Below, one piece after another: positions 56,876 through 64,000 of a stretch of DNA of 64,000 nt. The translations under genes were made by a program, and so were the position numbers. Origin of the DNA: Streptococcus mitis (GTDB lineage: Bacteria; Bacillota; Bacilli; Lactobacillales; Streptococcaceae). Numbering within the stretch: position 1 is the stretch's first letter; each line of letters opens with the position of its first letter. The stretch is taken from contig NZ_CP012646.1 of the NCBI RefSeq assembly GCF_001281025.1, positions 711,001 to 775,000 of the forward strand. Reading direction: 5' to 3'. Below the pieces are notes generated by a model. It did no database searches, had not been told where the DNA came from, and saw nothing but the letters and a program-made list of their open reading frames with translations.

Positions 56876-58420
56876 ATGAATATTCAAGAAGAAATTAAGA
56901 AACGTCGTACCTTTGCCATCATCTCCCATCCGGACGCGGGGAAAACAACCATCACTGAGCAGTTGCTCTACTTTGGGGGCGAGATTCGTGAGGCTGGTAC
57001 CGTAAAAGGAAAGAAAACAGGGACTTTTGCCAAGTCTGACTGGATGGATATCGAGAAGCAACGTGGGATTTCGGTGACTTCATCTGTGATGCAGTTTGAC
57101 TATGATGGCAAGCGTGTGAATATCCTCGACACGCCAGGGCATGAGGACTTTTCAGAAGATACCTATCGTACCTTGATGGCGGTGGATGCTGCAGTTATGG
57201 TTGTGGATTCTGCCAAGGGTATCGAGGCCCAAACCAAGAAATTGTTTGAAGTTGTCAAACACCGTGGAATTCCGGTCTTTACCTTTATGAATAAGCTGGA
57301 CCGTGACGGTCGTGAGCCACTGGACCTCTTGCAAGAATTGGAAGAAGTCTTGGGCATTGCTAGCTATCCGATGAACTGGCCTATTGGGATGGGGAAAGCC
57401 TTCGAAGGGCTCTATGACCTCTATAACCAACGCTTGGAGCTCTACAAAGGGGATGAGCGTTTTGCCAGTCTAGAAGACGGGGACAAACTCTTTGGTAGCA
57501 ATCCTTTCTACGAGCAAGTCAAGGATGATATTGAACTTTTAAATGAAGCTGGGAATGAGTTTTCAGAGGAAGCTATTCTGGCTGGAGAATTGACACCTGT
57601 CTTCTTCGGTTCAGCTTTGACAAACTTTGGTGTGCAGACCTTCCTTGAAACCTTCCTTAAGTTTGCTCCGGAACCTCATGGTCATAAGAAAACAGATGGT
57701 GAAATTGTGGATCCTTATGATAAAGATTTCTCAGGATTTGTCTTTAAAATCCAAGCCAATATGGACCCTCGTCACCGTGACCGTATTGCCTTTGTACGTA
57801 TCGTATCGGGTGAATTTGAACGTGGTATGAGTGTTAACCTGCCTCGTACTGGTAAGGGTGCTAAACTTTCGAATGTTACTCAGTTTATGGCGGAAAGTCG
57901 TGAGAATGTGACCAATGCCGTGGCAGGTGATATTATCGGGGTTTACGATACAGGTACATATCAAGTTGGGGATACCTTGACAGTTGGGAAAAACAAGTTT
58001 GAATTTGAACCACTGCCAACCTTTACACCTGAGATTTTCATGAAAGTTTCTGCTAAGAATGTCATGAAGCAGAAATCCTTCCACAAGGGGATTGAGCAAT
58101 TGGTGCAAGAAGGTGCCATTCAGCTTTATAAGAATTACCAAACAGGCGAGTATATGCTAGGCGCTGTAGGTCAACTCCAGTTTGAAGTCTTTAAACACCG
58201 CATGGAAGGCGAGTACAATGCGGAAGTAGTCATGAGCCCAATGGGTAAAAAGACCGTTCGTTGGATCAAGCCCGAGGACTTGGATGAACGGATGTCATCA
58301 AGCCGAAATATCTTGGCCAAAGACCGTTTCGATCAGCCAGTCTTCCTCTTTGAAAATGACTTTGCCCTCCGCTGGTTTGCGGACAAGTATCCAGATGTAG
58401 AGTTAGAGGAGAAGATGTAA
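56876..58420 (+). CDS. prfC: Peptide chain release factor 3
   Basis: RF3 is a GTPase that recycles RF1/RF2 after termination. The 514-residue protein has G1 SHPDAGKTT (Lys23), G2-region RGISVTSS, G3 DTPGHEDF and G4 NKLDRD, followed by EF-G-like domains II and III. It starts at ATG 56876 behind AAAGAG, about 210 bases from divergent gatC. Its neighbour downstream differs from the pneumococcal order I remember. Confidence 0.96.
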   Translation: MNIQEEIKKRRTFAIISHPDAGKTTITEQLLYFGGEIREAGTVKGKKTGTFAKSDWMDIEKQRGISVTSSVMQFDYDGKRVNILDTPGHEDFSEDTYRTLMAVDAAVMVVDSAKGIEAQTKKLFEVVKHRGIPVFTFMNKLDRDGREPLDLLQELEEVLGIASYPMNWPIGMGKAFEGLYDLYNQRLELYKGDERFASLEDGDKLFGSNPFYEQVKDDIELLNEAGNEFSEEAILAGELTPVFFGSALTNFGVQTFLETFLKFAPEPHGHKKTDGEIVDPYDKDFSGFVFKIQANMDPRHRDRIAFVRIVSGEFERGMSVNLPRTGKGAKLSNVTQFMAESRENVTNAVAGDIIGVYDTGTYQVGDTLTVGKNKFEFEPLPTFTPEIFMKVSAKNVMKQKSFHKGIEQLVQEGAIQLYKNYQTGEYMLGAVGQLQFEVFKHRMEGEYNAEVVMSPMGKKTVRWIKPEDLDERMSSSRNILAKDRFDQPVFLFENDFALRWFADKYPDVELEEKM

Positions 58421-58481
58421 ATCGTTACAAATGACTAGCAACATAAAGTTGCTGTCATTTGACGGTAACCGCTATGGCGGC

Positions 58482-58918
58482 TTACCTAAACGCTTCACTA
58501 GGAAAAATCCACGAATATTATCGATTCGTGGATTTTTCCGTCGTAACTGGTAGGAAGTAGTCTAGCTAACTGCCTTACTAACTACGTTTGGCAAATAGAA
58601 TCGATTTGCTAAACTCCGTGTCGTAGTTCAGTAAATGTATTTGATTGTGTAACAATCTAAGTAACTAACGCCAAGTTTCTATGGAACTTGGCTGGGCGCT
58701 CCACTAGTAAAGTTTTACGAATATTGTCGCTTCGTAAAACTCAGTGTCGTAATCTAATAATAGGTAACCGCTATGACGGTCTACCTAAACGCTTCACTAG
58801 TAAAAGTCCGCGAATGATATTGATTCGTGGATTTTTCCGTCGTAATGGTAAGGAAGCGGTAACTGTTTTACTAACTCCGTTTGGCAAATAGACTCGATTT
58901 GCAAAACTCCGTGTAGTG
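58482..58918. repeat. Array of repeated hairpin modules, unassigned
   Basis: This gene-free stretch has two imperfect long copies (about 58482-58625 and 58763-58917) and one partial copy (about 58696-58752). Each module has CGCT(T/C)CACTAG, then a hairpin, then a CCGTCGTAA-like tail. Copy 1 hairpin is a perfect 16-bp stem (58501-58516 with 58524-58539). The middle one is 11 bp (58711-58721 with 58731-58741) with different arm sequence. The third is 14 bp with two G-T pairs (58802-58815 with 58823-58836). A second shared unit carries GCAAAT...ATTTGC hairpins. It does not match RUP and I do not recognise it as BOX or SPRITE. Confidence 0.7.
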
Positions 58919-58923
58919 GATAA

Positions 58924-58948
58924 TAATACTGCAAACTTTGCAGTATTT
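58924..58948 (+). terminator. Terminator-like hairpin after the repeat array
   Basis: AATACTGCAA (58924-58933) pairs with TTGCAGTATT (58937-58946), followed by a few T. It lies about 500 bases past prfC, so which transcript it serves is unclear. From here to 59030 I see nothing else. Confidence 0.5.
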
Positions 58949-59031
58949 TATCTCAGCATTCTATAAAAAGATGTTGAATATTAAGCCTTATTTATTTTAC
59001 TATTAACCTTTATGGTGATAACTTACAAATA

Positions 59032-59074
59032 AAAGAAAACTTCAGATATTCACCTTTTGTGATTGGTCTGAAGT
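59032..59074. terminator. Terminator after the aromatic-exporter-like gene
   Basis: An AAAGAAAACTTCAGA arm pairs with TCTGAAGTTTTCTTT, next to the stop of the minus-strand gene. A/T flanks make it usable from both sides. Confidence 0.75.
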
Positions 59075-59082
59075 TTTCTTTT

Positions 59083-60036
59083 TTACTGTCCATATTTTTG
59101 GTAAAAGTCAACTTTTACTTGGATGAAGGTTTTGGCTTCACGTAGTAGTTGGAGGAGCGTGGCGCGGGTTTCAAATTCTTCTCTTGTCTTGGGCAGACTG
59201 CGGTTACGGAAGACTTCCAGATAACGTTCAATTTCATCTAGCAAATCAGAAGCAGGATTGGTCTGGCTCAGTTGACCGGCAATTTTTGAAAAGAGTTGGG
59301 CCAAAATTAGGCTTTCACTGGCAGCTAGGTGACAGGTGTTGATTTGCTGGGCCATATTTCGCAGGATACGACTTTGTCGCTGTCTCATTTCAAAATAGTG
59401 GATATGGTAGTCGGTTTGGTGAAAGAGGTGGTCAGAGTGATCCAAATAGACTAGTCTGAGTGCCTCTTCCAAAAGGGTGTCCAATTCTTCAACCAGCTGT
59501 GCTCGGTTGCGTCCGTCCCCTCTGGATAAATAATATTTGAAGCGCTGGAGAATATCTTTTAACTTTTCTTCTACCAATGTGTGGTAGTGATGAATTTCCT
59601 CTTCTCGTGAAGGCATGTAGAGATTGACAAGCAAGGCAAATCCTGTACCGATAGCAAAGAGAAGGAATTCATTGACTAGGAGGTCTGGAGAGGTTGACTC
59701 TTGTACCAAGAGGTGGCTAACCAAAACAGTGCTTGGTGTGATGCCAATTTCCCAGCCCATCTTATAAGCTAGAGGCACGTAGAGGGCAAGATAGAGGCCA
59801 AGGCTCCAGATATGAAATCCGCTCAAGTAAAAAGCCAGAACTCCGATAACCAAAGCTAGAAGCATGGAAAAGAGCCGATTTCGGGCCAGTTTTAAGGTAC
59901 TTCTACGGGTATCGGATAGGCTCAAGAGGGCGATGATTCCAGCCGAGACAGCTGAGGAGAGATTGAGAAAATAAGCAAGAAGGCAGGCAAGACAGGTAGC
60001 TAAGATGAGCTTGGTCGTACGTTGGCTAATAGACAT
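59083..60036 (-). CDS. Aromatic acid exporter family (ArAE/FUSC-like, DUF939) membrane protein
   Basis: A 317-residue protein with about four to six N-terminal membrane helices (roughly residues 10-125), including the DTRRSTLKLARNR segment typical of the family. A long cytoplasmic helical domain follows (about 135-317). Relatives include E. coli AaeB and fusaric-acid-resistance proteins; substrate unknown. It lies 67 bases after sstT on the same strand, with a possible terminator between. Confidence 0.78.
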   Translation of the reverse strand: MSISQRTTKLILATCLACLLAYFLNLSSAVSAGIIALLSLSDTRRSTLKLARNRLFSMLLALVIGVLAFYLSGFHIWSLGLYLALYVPLAYKMGWEIGITPSTVLVSHLLVQESTSPDLLVNEFLLFAIGTGFALLVNLYMPSREEEIHHYHTLVEEKLKDILQRFKYYLSRGDGRNRAQLVEELDTLLEEALRLVYLDHSDHLFHQTDYHIHYFEMRQRQSRILRNMAQQINTCHLAASESLILAQLFSKIAGQLSQTNPASDLLDEIERYLEVFRNRSLPKTREEFETRATLLQLLREAKTFIQVKVDFYQKYGQ

Positions 60037-60072
60037 AAGGATTTCCTAGTAAGTTAGAATAAAAGCGGAAAA

Positions 60073-60101
60073 GACAAGACCTGAGCAGGCTTGCCTTTAT
60101 G
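60073..60101 (-). terminator. Possible terminator after sstT
   Basis: Minus strand AAGGCAAG pairs with CTTGTCTT (one G-T), followed by TTTCCGCTTTT. Confidence 0.5.
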
Positions 60102-60103
60102 AG

Positions 60104-61309
60104 TTATTTTTTACGGGCTGCCGCGTATTCGGCAACGGCAGTAAAGAGGACATCTGTTGAAGAGTTGAGAGCTGTTTCGCATGAATCTTGGATGACCCCA
60201 ATCACAAATCCAACCCCAACAACTTGCATGGCAATATCGTTAGAAATACCGAAAAGGCTACAAGCAACTGGGATAAGAAGGAGGGAACCGCCCGCAATAC
60301 CAGAAGCGCCACAGGCTGAGATAGCTGCTACCACACTGAGGACAAAGGCTGTCGCAAAGTCAACAGGGATTCCCAAAGTATTTACTGCAGCAAGGGTTAG
60401 AACGTTAATGGTAATCGCAGCCCCAGCCATGTTGATAGTAGAACCGAGTGGGATAGAAACCGAATAGGTATCTGGATCTAGTCCAAGGTCGTGACAAAGT
60501 TTCATGTTGACAGGGATGTTCGCCGCAGAACTACGAGTAAAGAAGGCTGTAACACCGCTGACACGCAAACATTTCCAAACGAGGGGATAAGGATTTCTCT
60601 TCATAAAGAGAAAGGCAATCAATGGATTGACAACCAGAGCGACAAAGAACATAGTTGTCACCAAGAGGGCAAGCAAGATTCCGTAGTTAGCGAGGCTTCC
60701 GATTCCCTTATCAGAGATGGTTTTGAAGACAAGACCAAGGATACCAAATGGAGCTAGGTTGATAATCCATTCGACAATCTTAGAAGTCACATCAGCTATG
60801 GTTTTCAGCAATTCTTTACTATTTTTGCTGGCTTCTCTCATAGCAATCCCGAAAACAACTGCCCAGGATAGGATACCGATGTAGTTGGCTGTGACAAGGG
60901 CATTGACTGGGTTGTCAACCAGTTTGAGCAAGAGGTTGCTGAGGACTTGTCCAATCCCATCTGGTGGAGCAATATCGGTATTAGCACTATTTAGGGTAAT
61001 TTCAACAGGTACGATGAAACTTGCTAGTACAGCGATAAGTGCAGCTGCAAAGGTTCCCACCAAGTAAAGGAAGATGACCGTTTTCATATTGCTATCTTGG
61101 CCCTTTTGATGTTGGGAAAGGGCGTTAGCAACGAGGGCAAAGACTAGAATGGGTGCGATGGCTTTAAGGCCACCAACAAAGAGATCTCCAAGTAAACCAA
61201 TTCCTGAAATGTTAGGAAGTGTCAGTCCTAGGGTTCCTCCAATAAGCATGCCAATCAAAATCCGTTTGATTAGGCTTGCCTTATTCCAAGCATGAATGAA
61301 TTTTTTCAT
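60104..61309 (-). CDS. sstT: Serine/threonine:Na+ symporter
   Basis: A dicarboxylate/amino acid:cation symporter (DAACS) family protein that imports serine and threonine with sodium. The 401-residue protein has about eight membrane helices, the serine-rich re-entrant segment [17 protein letters not shown] and the family motif [17 protein letters not shown], with [13 protein letters not shown] in the second hairpin. It has its own promoter and starts [12 protein letters not shown] behind AAAGGAAA. Confidence 0.9.
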   Translation of the reverse strand: MKKFIHAWNKASLIKRILIGMLIGGTLGLTLPNISGIGLLGDLFVGGLKAIAPILVFALVANALSQHQKGQDSNMKTVIFLYLVGTFAAALIAVLASFIVPVEITLNSANTDIAPPDGIGQVLSNLLLKLVDNPVNALVTANYIGILSWAVVFGIAMREASKNSKELLKTIADVTSKIVEWIINLAPFGILGLVFKTISDKGIGSLANYGILLALLVTTMFFVALVVNPLIAFLFMKRNPYPLVWKCLRVSGVTAFFTRSSAANIPVNMKLCHDLGLDPDTYSVSIPLGSTINMAGAAITINVLTLAAVNTLGIPVDFATAFVLSVVAAISACGASGIAGGSLLLIPVACSLFGISNDIAMQVVGVGFVIGVIQDSCETALNSSTDVLFTAVAEYAAARKK

Positions 61310-61339
61310 AACAATTTCCTTTGTTGTGTAATGTTTATG

Positions 61340-61368
61340 ATTATAGTATAAATATGAACTAAAATCAA
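61340..61368 (-). promoter_or_regulatory. Promoter of sstT
   Basis: Minus strand TTGATT (61368-61363), 17 bases, TATAAT (61345-61340). Confidence 0.75.
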
Positions 61369-61433
61369 GAATTTTCTGTCTATTTTTGCTATTATTTTTG
61401 AATATTTATGGAGATTCATCACTTGTGAAAGTA

Positions 61434-61442
61434 TGGTATAAT
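61434..61442 (+). promoter_or_regulatory. Extended -10 promoter of the MscS-like gene
   Basis: TGG then TATAAT (61437-61442), 19 bases before the start codon. No clear -35. Confidence 0.6.
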
Positions 61443-61460
61443 AAATGAAAGGAGTTTTCT

Positions 61461-62027
61461 ATGCAAGAATTTTTTAAAACCTACCTCAATAAGCTTGATG
61501 TTACAACGATTATTGAAAATATCTTAACCAAGTTACTTTCTCTGTTATTCCTATTTTTACTCTTTTATATAGCTAAGAAATTGCTCCATACCATGGTGCA
61601 GAGAATTATTAAACCTTCTCTAAAAATGTCTCGTCATGATGTTGGGCGTCAGAAAACCATCTCACGTCTGTTAGAAAATGTGTTTAATTATACCCTTTAT
61701 TTCTTTTTACTTTACTGCATTTTGTCGATTATAGGTTTGCCAGTTTCTAGTTTGCTGGCAGGAGCTGGGATTGCTGGGGTGGCTATTGGGATGGGAGCCC
61801 AAGGTTTTCTGTCTGATGTCATCAATGGCTTTTTCATCCTCTTTGAACGTCAACTGGATGTAGGAGATGAGGTTGTTCTGACAAATGGTCCTATTACTGT
61901 ATCGGGTAAGGTTGTCAGTGTAGGTATTCGAACAACTCAACTCAGAGGAGAAGACCAGGTTCTGCACTTCGTTCCCAATCGGAATATCACCGTTGTCAGC
62001 AATTTCTCTCGGACAGACCAGGCCTGA
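61461..62027 (+). CDS. Short MscS-family mechanosensitive channel
   Basis: A small-conductance mechanosensitive channel homologue that would release solutes under hypo-osmotic stress. The 188-residue protein has about two N-terminal helices and the pore helix TM3 with the glycine/alanine-rich SLLAGAGIAGVAIGMGAQGFLSDVINGFF. The beta domain ends in FVPNRNITVVSNFSR. It stops there and lacks the C-terminal alpha/beta vestibule domain of E. coli MscS (286 residues) and YkuT-type proteins. Only about 50 bases separate it from corA, so no lost exon-like remainder is present. It may be a natural minimal form or an old truncation. Confidence 0.82.
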   Translation: MQEFFKTYLNKLDVTTIIENILTKLLSLLFLFLLFYIAKKLLHTMVQRIIKPSLKMSRHDVGRQKTISRLLENVFNYTLYFFLLYCILSIIGLPVSSLLAGAGIAGVAIGMGAQGFLSDVINGFFILFERQLDVGDEVVLTNGPITVSGKVVSVGIRTTQLRGEDQVLHFVPNRNITVVSNFSRTDQA

Positions 62028-62043
62028 AATTTTAGCAGATTTA

Positions 62044-62052
62044 TGGTACAAT
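62044..62052 (+). promoter_or_regulatory. Extended -10 promoter of corA
   Basis: TGG then TACAAT (62047-62052), 26 bases before the start codon. Confidence 0.5.
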
Positions 62053-62078
62053 AGAAAGAGTTTGGTAAAGGAGAGAAG

Positions 62079-62987
62079 ATGTTTTTAGAAAAACAGTTGG
62101 GCAATGGTTGTACCTGGATTAACCTAGATTTGGACAAGTTGAAAAAACTAGAGGACCTTTCTGAAATCTACGGTTTGGACAAGGAAACCATCGAATATGC
62201 GCTGGATAGGAATGAGCGTGCCCACATGGATTATCACCGTGAAAATGGGACTGTAACCTTTATCTACAATGTCTTGAACTTGAAAAAAGATAAGGCATAC
62301 TATGAAGCTTTTCCCATGACCTTTATCGTGGAACATCGTCGCCTGATTACCATTAGTAATACCAAGAACGCCTATGTCATTGAACAGATGACCCGTTATC
62401 TGGAGAGTCATGACATGCTTTCGATTTACAAGTTTCTCTTTGCCAGTCTGGAAATCATCAGCAATGCCTACTATCCTGTCATCGAGCAGATGGATAAGAG
62501 TAAGGACGAGGTCAATGGCCTCTTGCGCCAGCGGACGACTAAGAAAAACCTTTTTGCCCTTTCCGACTTGGAGACTGGTATGGTTTATCTTACTGCGGCT
62601 GCCAAGCAAAATCGCATGTTGCTGGAACATATTCAAGGGCATGCCCTCTATCGCAGTTTTAACGAGATTGAGAGAGAACAGTTTGATGATGCCATGATTG
62701 AGGCTCATCAGCTGGTATCCATGACAGACTTGATTTCTCAAGTCCTCCAACAACTATCAGCATCTTACAACAACATACTAAACAATAATCTGAATGATAA
62801 TTTGACAACCTTGACTATCATTTCAGTCTTGCTAGCGGTTTTGGCAGTAGTGACAGGCTTTTTCGGAATGAATGTTCCCCTACCCTTAACAGATGAGCCC
62901 CATGCTTGGCTCTACATTAGTTTAGCCAGTGCTGGGTTGTGGATTGTTTTGTCATTGTTATTAATGAAAATTGCGAAAAAAAGTTAA
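62079..62987 (+). CDS. CorA-family magnesium/divalent cation transporter
   Basis: A membrane channel for Mg2+ or related cations. The 302-residue protein has a large N-terminal cytoplasmic domain (about 1-235) and two C-terminal transmembrane helices (about 243-263 and 277-297). The selectivity motif Gly-Met-Asn at 263-265 in GFFGMNVPLP lies between them. It starts at ATG 62079 behind GGAGAG. It is followed after 14 bases by yqeG, so co-transcription is likely. Confidence 0.9.
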   Translation: MFLEKQLGNGCTWINLDLDKLKKLEDLSEIYGLDKETIEYALDRNERAHMDYHRENGTVTFIYNVLNLKKDKAYYEAFPMTFIVEHRRLITISNTKNAYVIEQMTRYLESHDMLSIYKFLFASLEIISNAYYPVIEQMDKSKDEVNGLLRQRTTKKNLFALSDLETGMVYLTAAAKQNRMLLEHIQGHALYRSFNEIEREQFDDAMIEAHQLVSMTDLISQVLQQLSASYNNILNNNLNDNLTTLTIISVLLAVLAVVTGFFGMNVPLPLTDEPHAWLYISLASAGLWIVLSLLLMKIAKKS

Positions 62988-63001
62988 GAAAAGGAGCCAG
63001 A

Positions 63002-63529
63002 ATGGCGATTGAAAATTACATGCCAGATTTTGCTGTGGAAGCAGTCTATGATCTGACAGTCCCAAGCCTGCAGGCGCAGGGAATCAAGGCTGTTTTGGTC
63101 GATTTGGACAATACCCTCATTGCTTGGAATAATCCTGATGGGACGCCAGAGATGAAGCAATGGCTACATGATCTCCGTGACGCGGGTATTCGCATCATTG
63201 TGGTCTCAAATAACACCAAAAAACGCGTTCAACGTGCAGTTGAGAAGTTTGGAATTGATTACGTTTATTGGGCTCTGAAGCCCTTCACATTTGGGATTGA
63301 TCGTGCCATGAAGGAATTCCACTATGAGAAAAGTGAAGTGGTCATGGTTGGCGACCAGCTCATGACAGATATTCGAGCAGCCCACCGTGCTGGCATTCGC
63401 TCGATTTTAGTCAAACCCTTGGTCCAACATGACTCGATCAAAACGCAGATTAACCGAGCTCGTGAGCGCCGTGTCATGCGAAAAATTACTGAAAAGTACG
63501 GACCGATTACATATAAAAAAGGAATTTAA
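63002..63529 (+). CDS. yqeG: YqeG family HAD phosphatase
   Basis: A HAD-superfamily IIIA phosphatase of unknown physiological substrate. The 175-residue protein has motif I VLVDLDNTLIAW (nucleophile Asp34, acid Asp36), motif II VVSNN and the motif IV region VGDQLMTDIRAAHRAG. The start is ATG 63002 behind AGGAG; the frame is open 21 codons upstream inside corA, but without support. It precedes yqeH by 2 bases, the conserved Firmicutes yqeG-yqeH pair tied to ribosome assembly. Confidence 0.92.
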   Translation: MAIENYMPDFAVEAVYDLTVPSLQAQGIKAVLVDLDNTLIAWNNPDGTPEMKQWLHDLRDAGIRIIVVSNNTKKRVQRAVEKFGIDYVYWALKPFTFGIDRAMKEFHYEKSEVVMVGDQLMTDIRAAHRAGIRSILVKPLVQHDSIKTQINRARERRVMRKITEKYGPITYKKGI

Positions 63530-63531
63530 CT

Positions 63532-64000
63532 ATGGAAGAAATTCTCTGTATTGGTTGTGGTACAACCATTCAGACGACAATCAAGGCTGGTCTTGGTTTT
63601 ACTCCCCAGTCGGCACTTGAAAAAGGTTTGGAGACTGGCGAAGTCTATTGCCAACGCTGTTTCCGTCTCCGCCACTACAATGAAATCACGGATGTCCAGT
63701 TGACGGACGATGATTTCCTCAAGCTCTTGCACGAGGTGGGAGACAGTGATGCCTTAGTGGTCAATGTCATTGATATCTTTGATTTTAATGGCTCTGTTAT
63801 CCCAGGTTTGCCACGTTTTGTTTCGGGCAACGATGTCCTCTTGGTAGGAAATAAAAAAGATATCCTCCCTAAGTCAGTTAAGCCTGGTAAGATTAGCCAG
63901 TGGTTGATGGAACGTGCCCACGAAGAAGGACTTCGTCCAGTCGATGTCGTCCTAACTTCAGCACAAAACAAACATGCCATCAAGGAAGTCATTGACAAAA
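63532..64000 (+). CDS. yqeH: Ribosome biogenesis GTPase YqeH, 5' part (continues beyond window)
   Basis: YqeH is a circularly permuted GTPase needed for 30S assembly. The first 156 residues are present. They include an N-terminal zinc finger (Cys6-x2-Cys9 ... Cys40-x2-Cys43) and, first in order as expected for the permuted family, the G4 motif NKKD in LLVGNKKDIL. A G5-like TSAQNKHAIKEV follows. G1-G3 would lie past the window end. The start ATG 63532 follows AAAAGG in the end of yqeG. Confidence 0.92.
   Translation, partial: MEEILCIGCGTTIQTTIKAGLGFTPQSALEKGLETGEVYCQRCFRLRHYNEITDVQLTDDDFLKLLHEVGDSDALVVNVIDIFDFNGSVIPGLPRFVSGNDVLLVGNKKDILPKSVKPGKISQWLMERAHEEGLRPVDVVLTSAQNKHAIKEVIDK

Overview
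The window is a gene-dense, roughly 40% GC Firmicutes chromosome segment from the mitis group of Streptococcus (S. pneumoniae, S. mitis, S. pseudopneumoniae or a close relative). The evidence is gene content and order (capsule-locus end-aliA-pbp1a-recU-gpsB-rnpB-mapZ-gnd-ritR, the mevalonate operon, liaFSR, choline-binding proteins, the fabM-to-accA cluster, gatCAB-prfC), three copies of the pneumococcal RUP element, and many extended -10 (TGn) promoters. I cannot fix the species. The PBP1a allele, the unusual choline-binding genes and the gene order after prfC look more like S. mitis or a mosaic strain than a reference pneumococcus. These comparisons are from memory.

Layout. 1-2.8 kb: the 3' end of glf (UDP-galactopyranose mutase, the right edge of a capsule or cell-wall polysaccharide locus) and the oligopeptide-binding lipoprotein gene aliA. 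2.9-9.8 kb: a cell wall and division block with pbp1a-recU (minus strand), a DUF1273 gene, gpsB, the RNase P RNA, an RlmL-like methyltransferase and mapZ. 9.9-13.2 kb: gnd, the atypical redox regulator ritR, a choline-binding protein and a RUP. 13.2-17.0 kb: the mvaK1-mvaD-mvaK2-fni operon making isopentenyl diphosphate. 17.1-19.4 kb: the liaF-liaS-liaR envelope-stress operon. 19.7-23.2 kb: a choline-binding NlpC/P60 hydrolase and two tandem choline-binding paralogues with an unrecognised C-terminal domain. 23.4-32.2 kb: tig, then recD2, lepB and rnhC on the minus strand, then zapA, cvpA and mutS2. 32.3-38.9 kb: a glycine riboswitch with its Na+/amino acid symporter, an AhpD-like protein, a TDT-family transporter, serS with its T-box, a ManO-like gene and lysC.

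39.0-49.6 kb holds the complete type II fatty acid synthesis cluster (fabM, fabT, fabH, acpP, fabK, fabD, fabG, fabF, accB, fabZ, accC, accD, accA). A clear FabT-type palindrome sits before fabK and a RUP abuts the accA stop. 49.8-56.7 kb, all minus strand, holds nusB, asp23, efp, an SPFH / Tim44-like zinc-ribbon pair and gatCAB. prfC follows on the plus strand.

58.4-58.95 kb is a gene-free array of repeated hairpin modules that I cannot assign to a known element. Beyond it are an aromatic-acid-exporter-like gene, sstT, a short MscS-like channel, corA, yqeG and the start of yqeH. In the pneumococcal genomes I remember, that second set lies far from prfC, so the array may mark a rearrangement junction.

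Biologically the window combines envelope construction (capsule edge, PBP1a, MapZ, GpsB, undecaprenyl precursor supply through mevalonate, membrane lipids), its stress sensing (LiaFSR), and choline-anchored surface proteins. The best leads for something undescribed are the choline-binding cluster at 19.7-23.2 kb, the hairpin array at 58.5-58.9 kb, and the SPFH/Tim44-ribbon pair at 51.3-53.4 kb.
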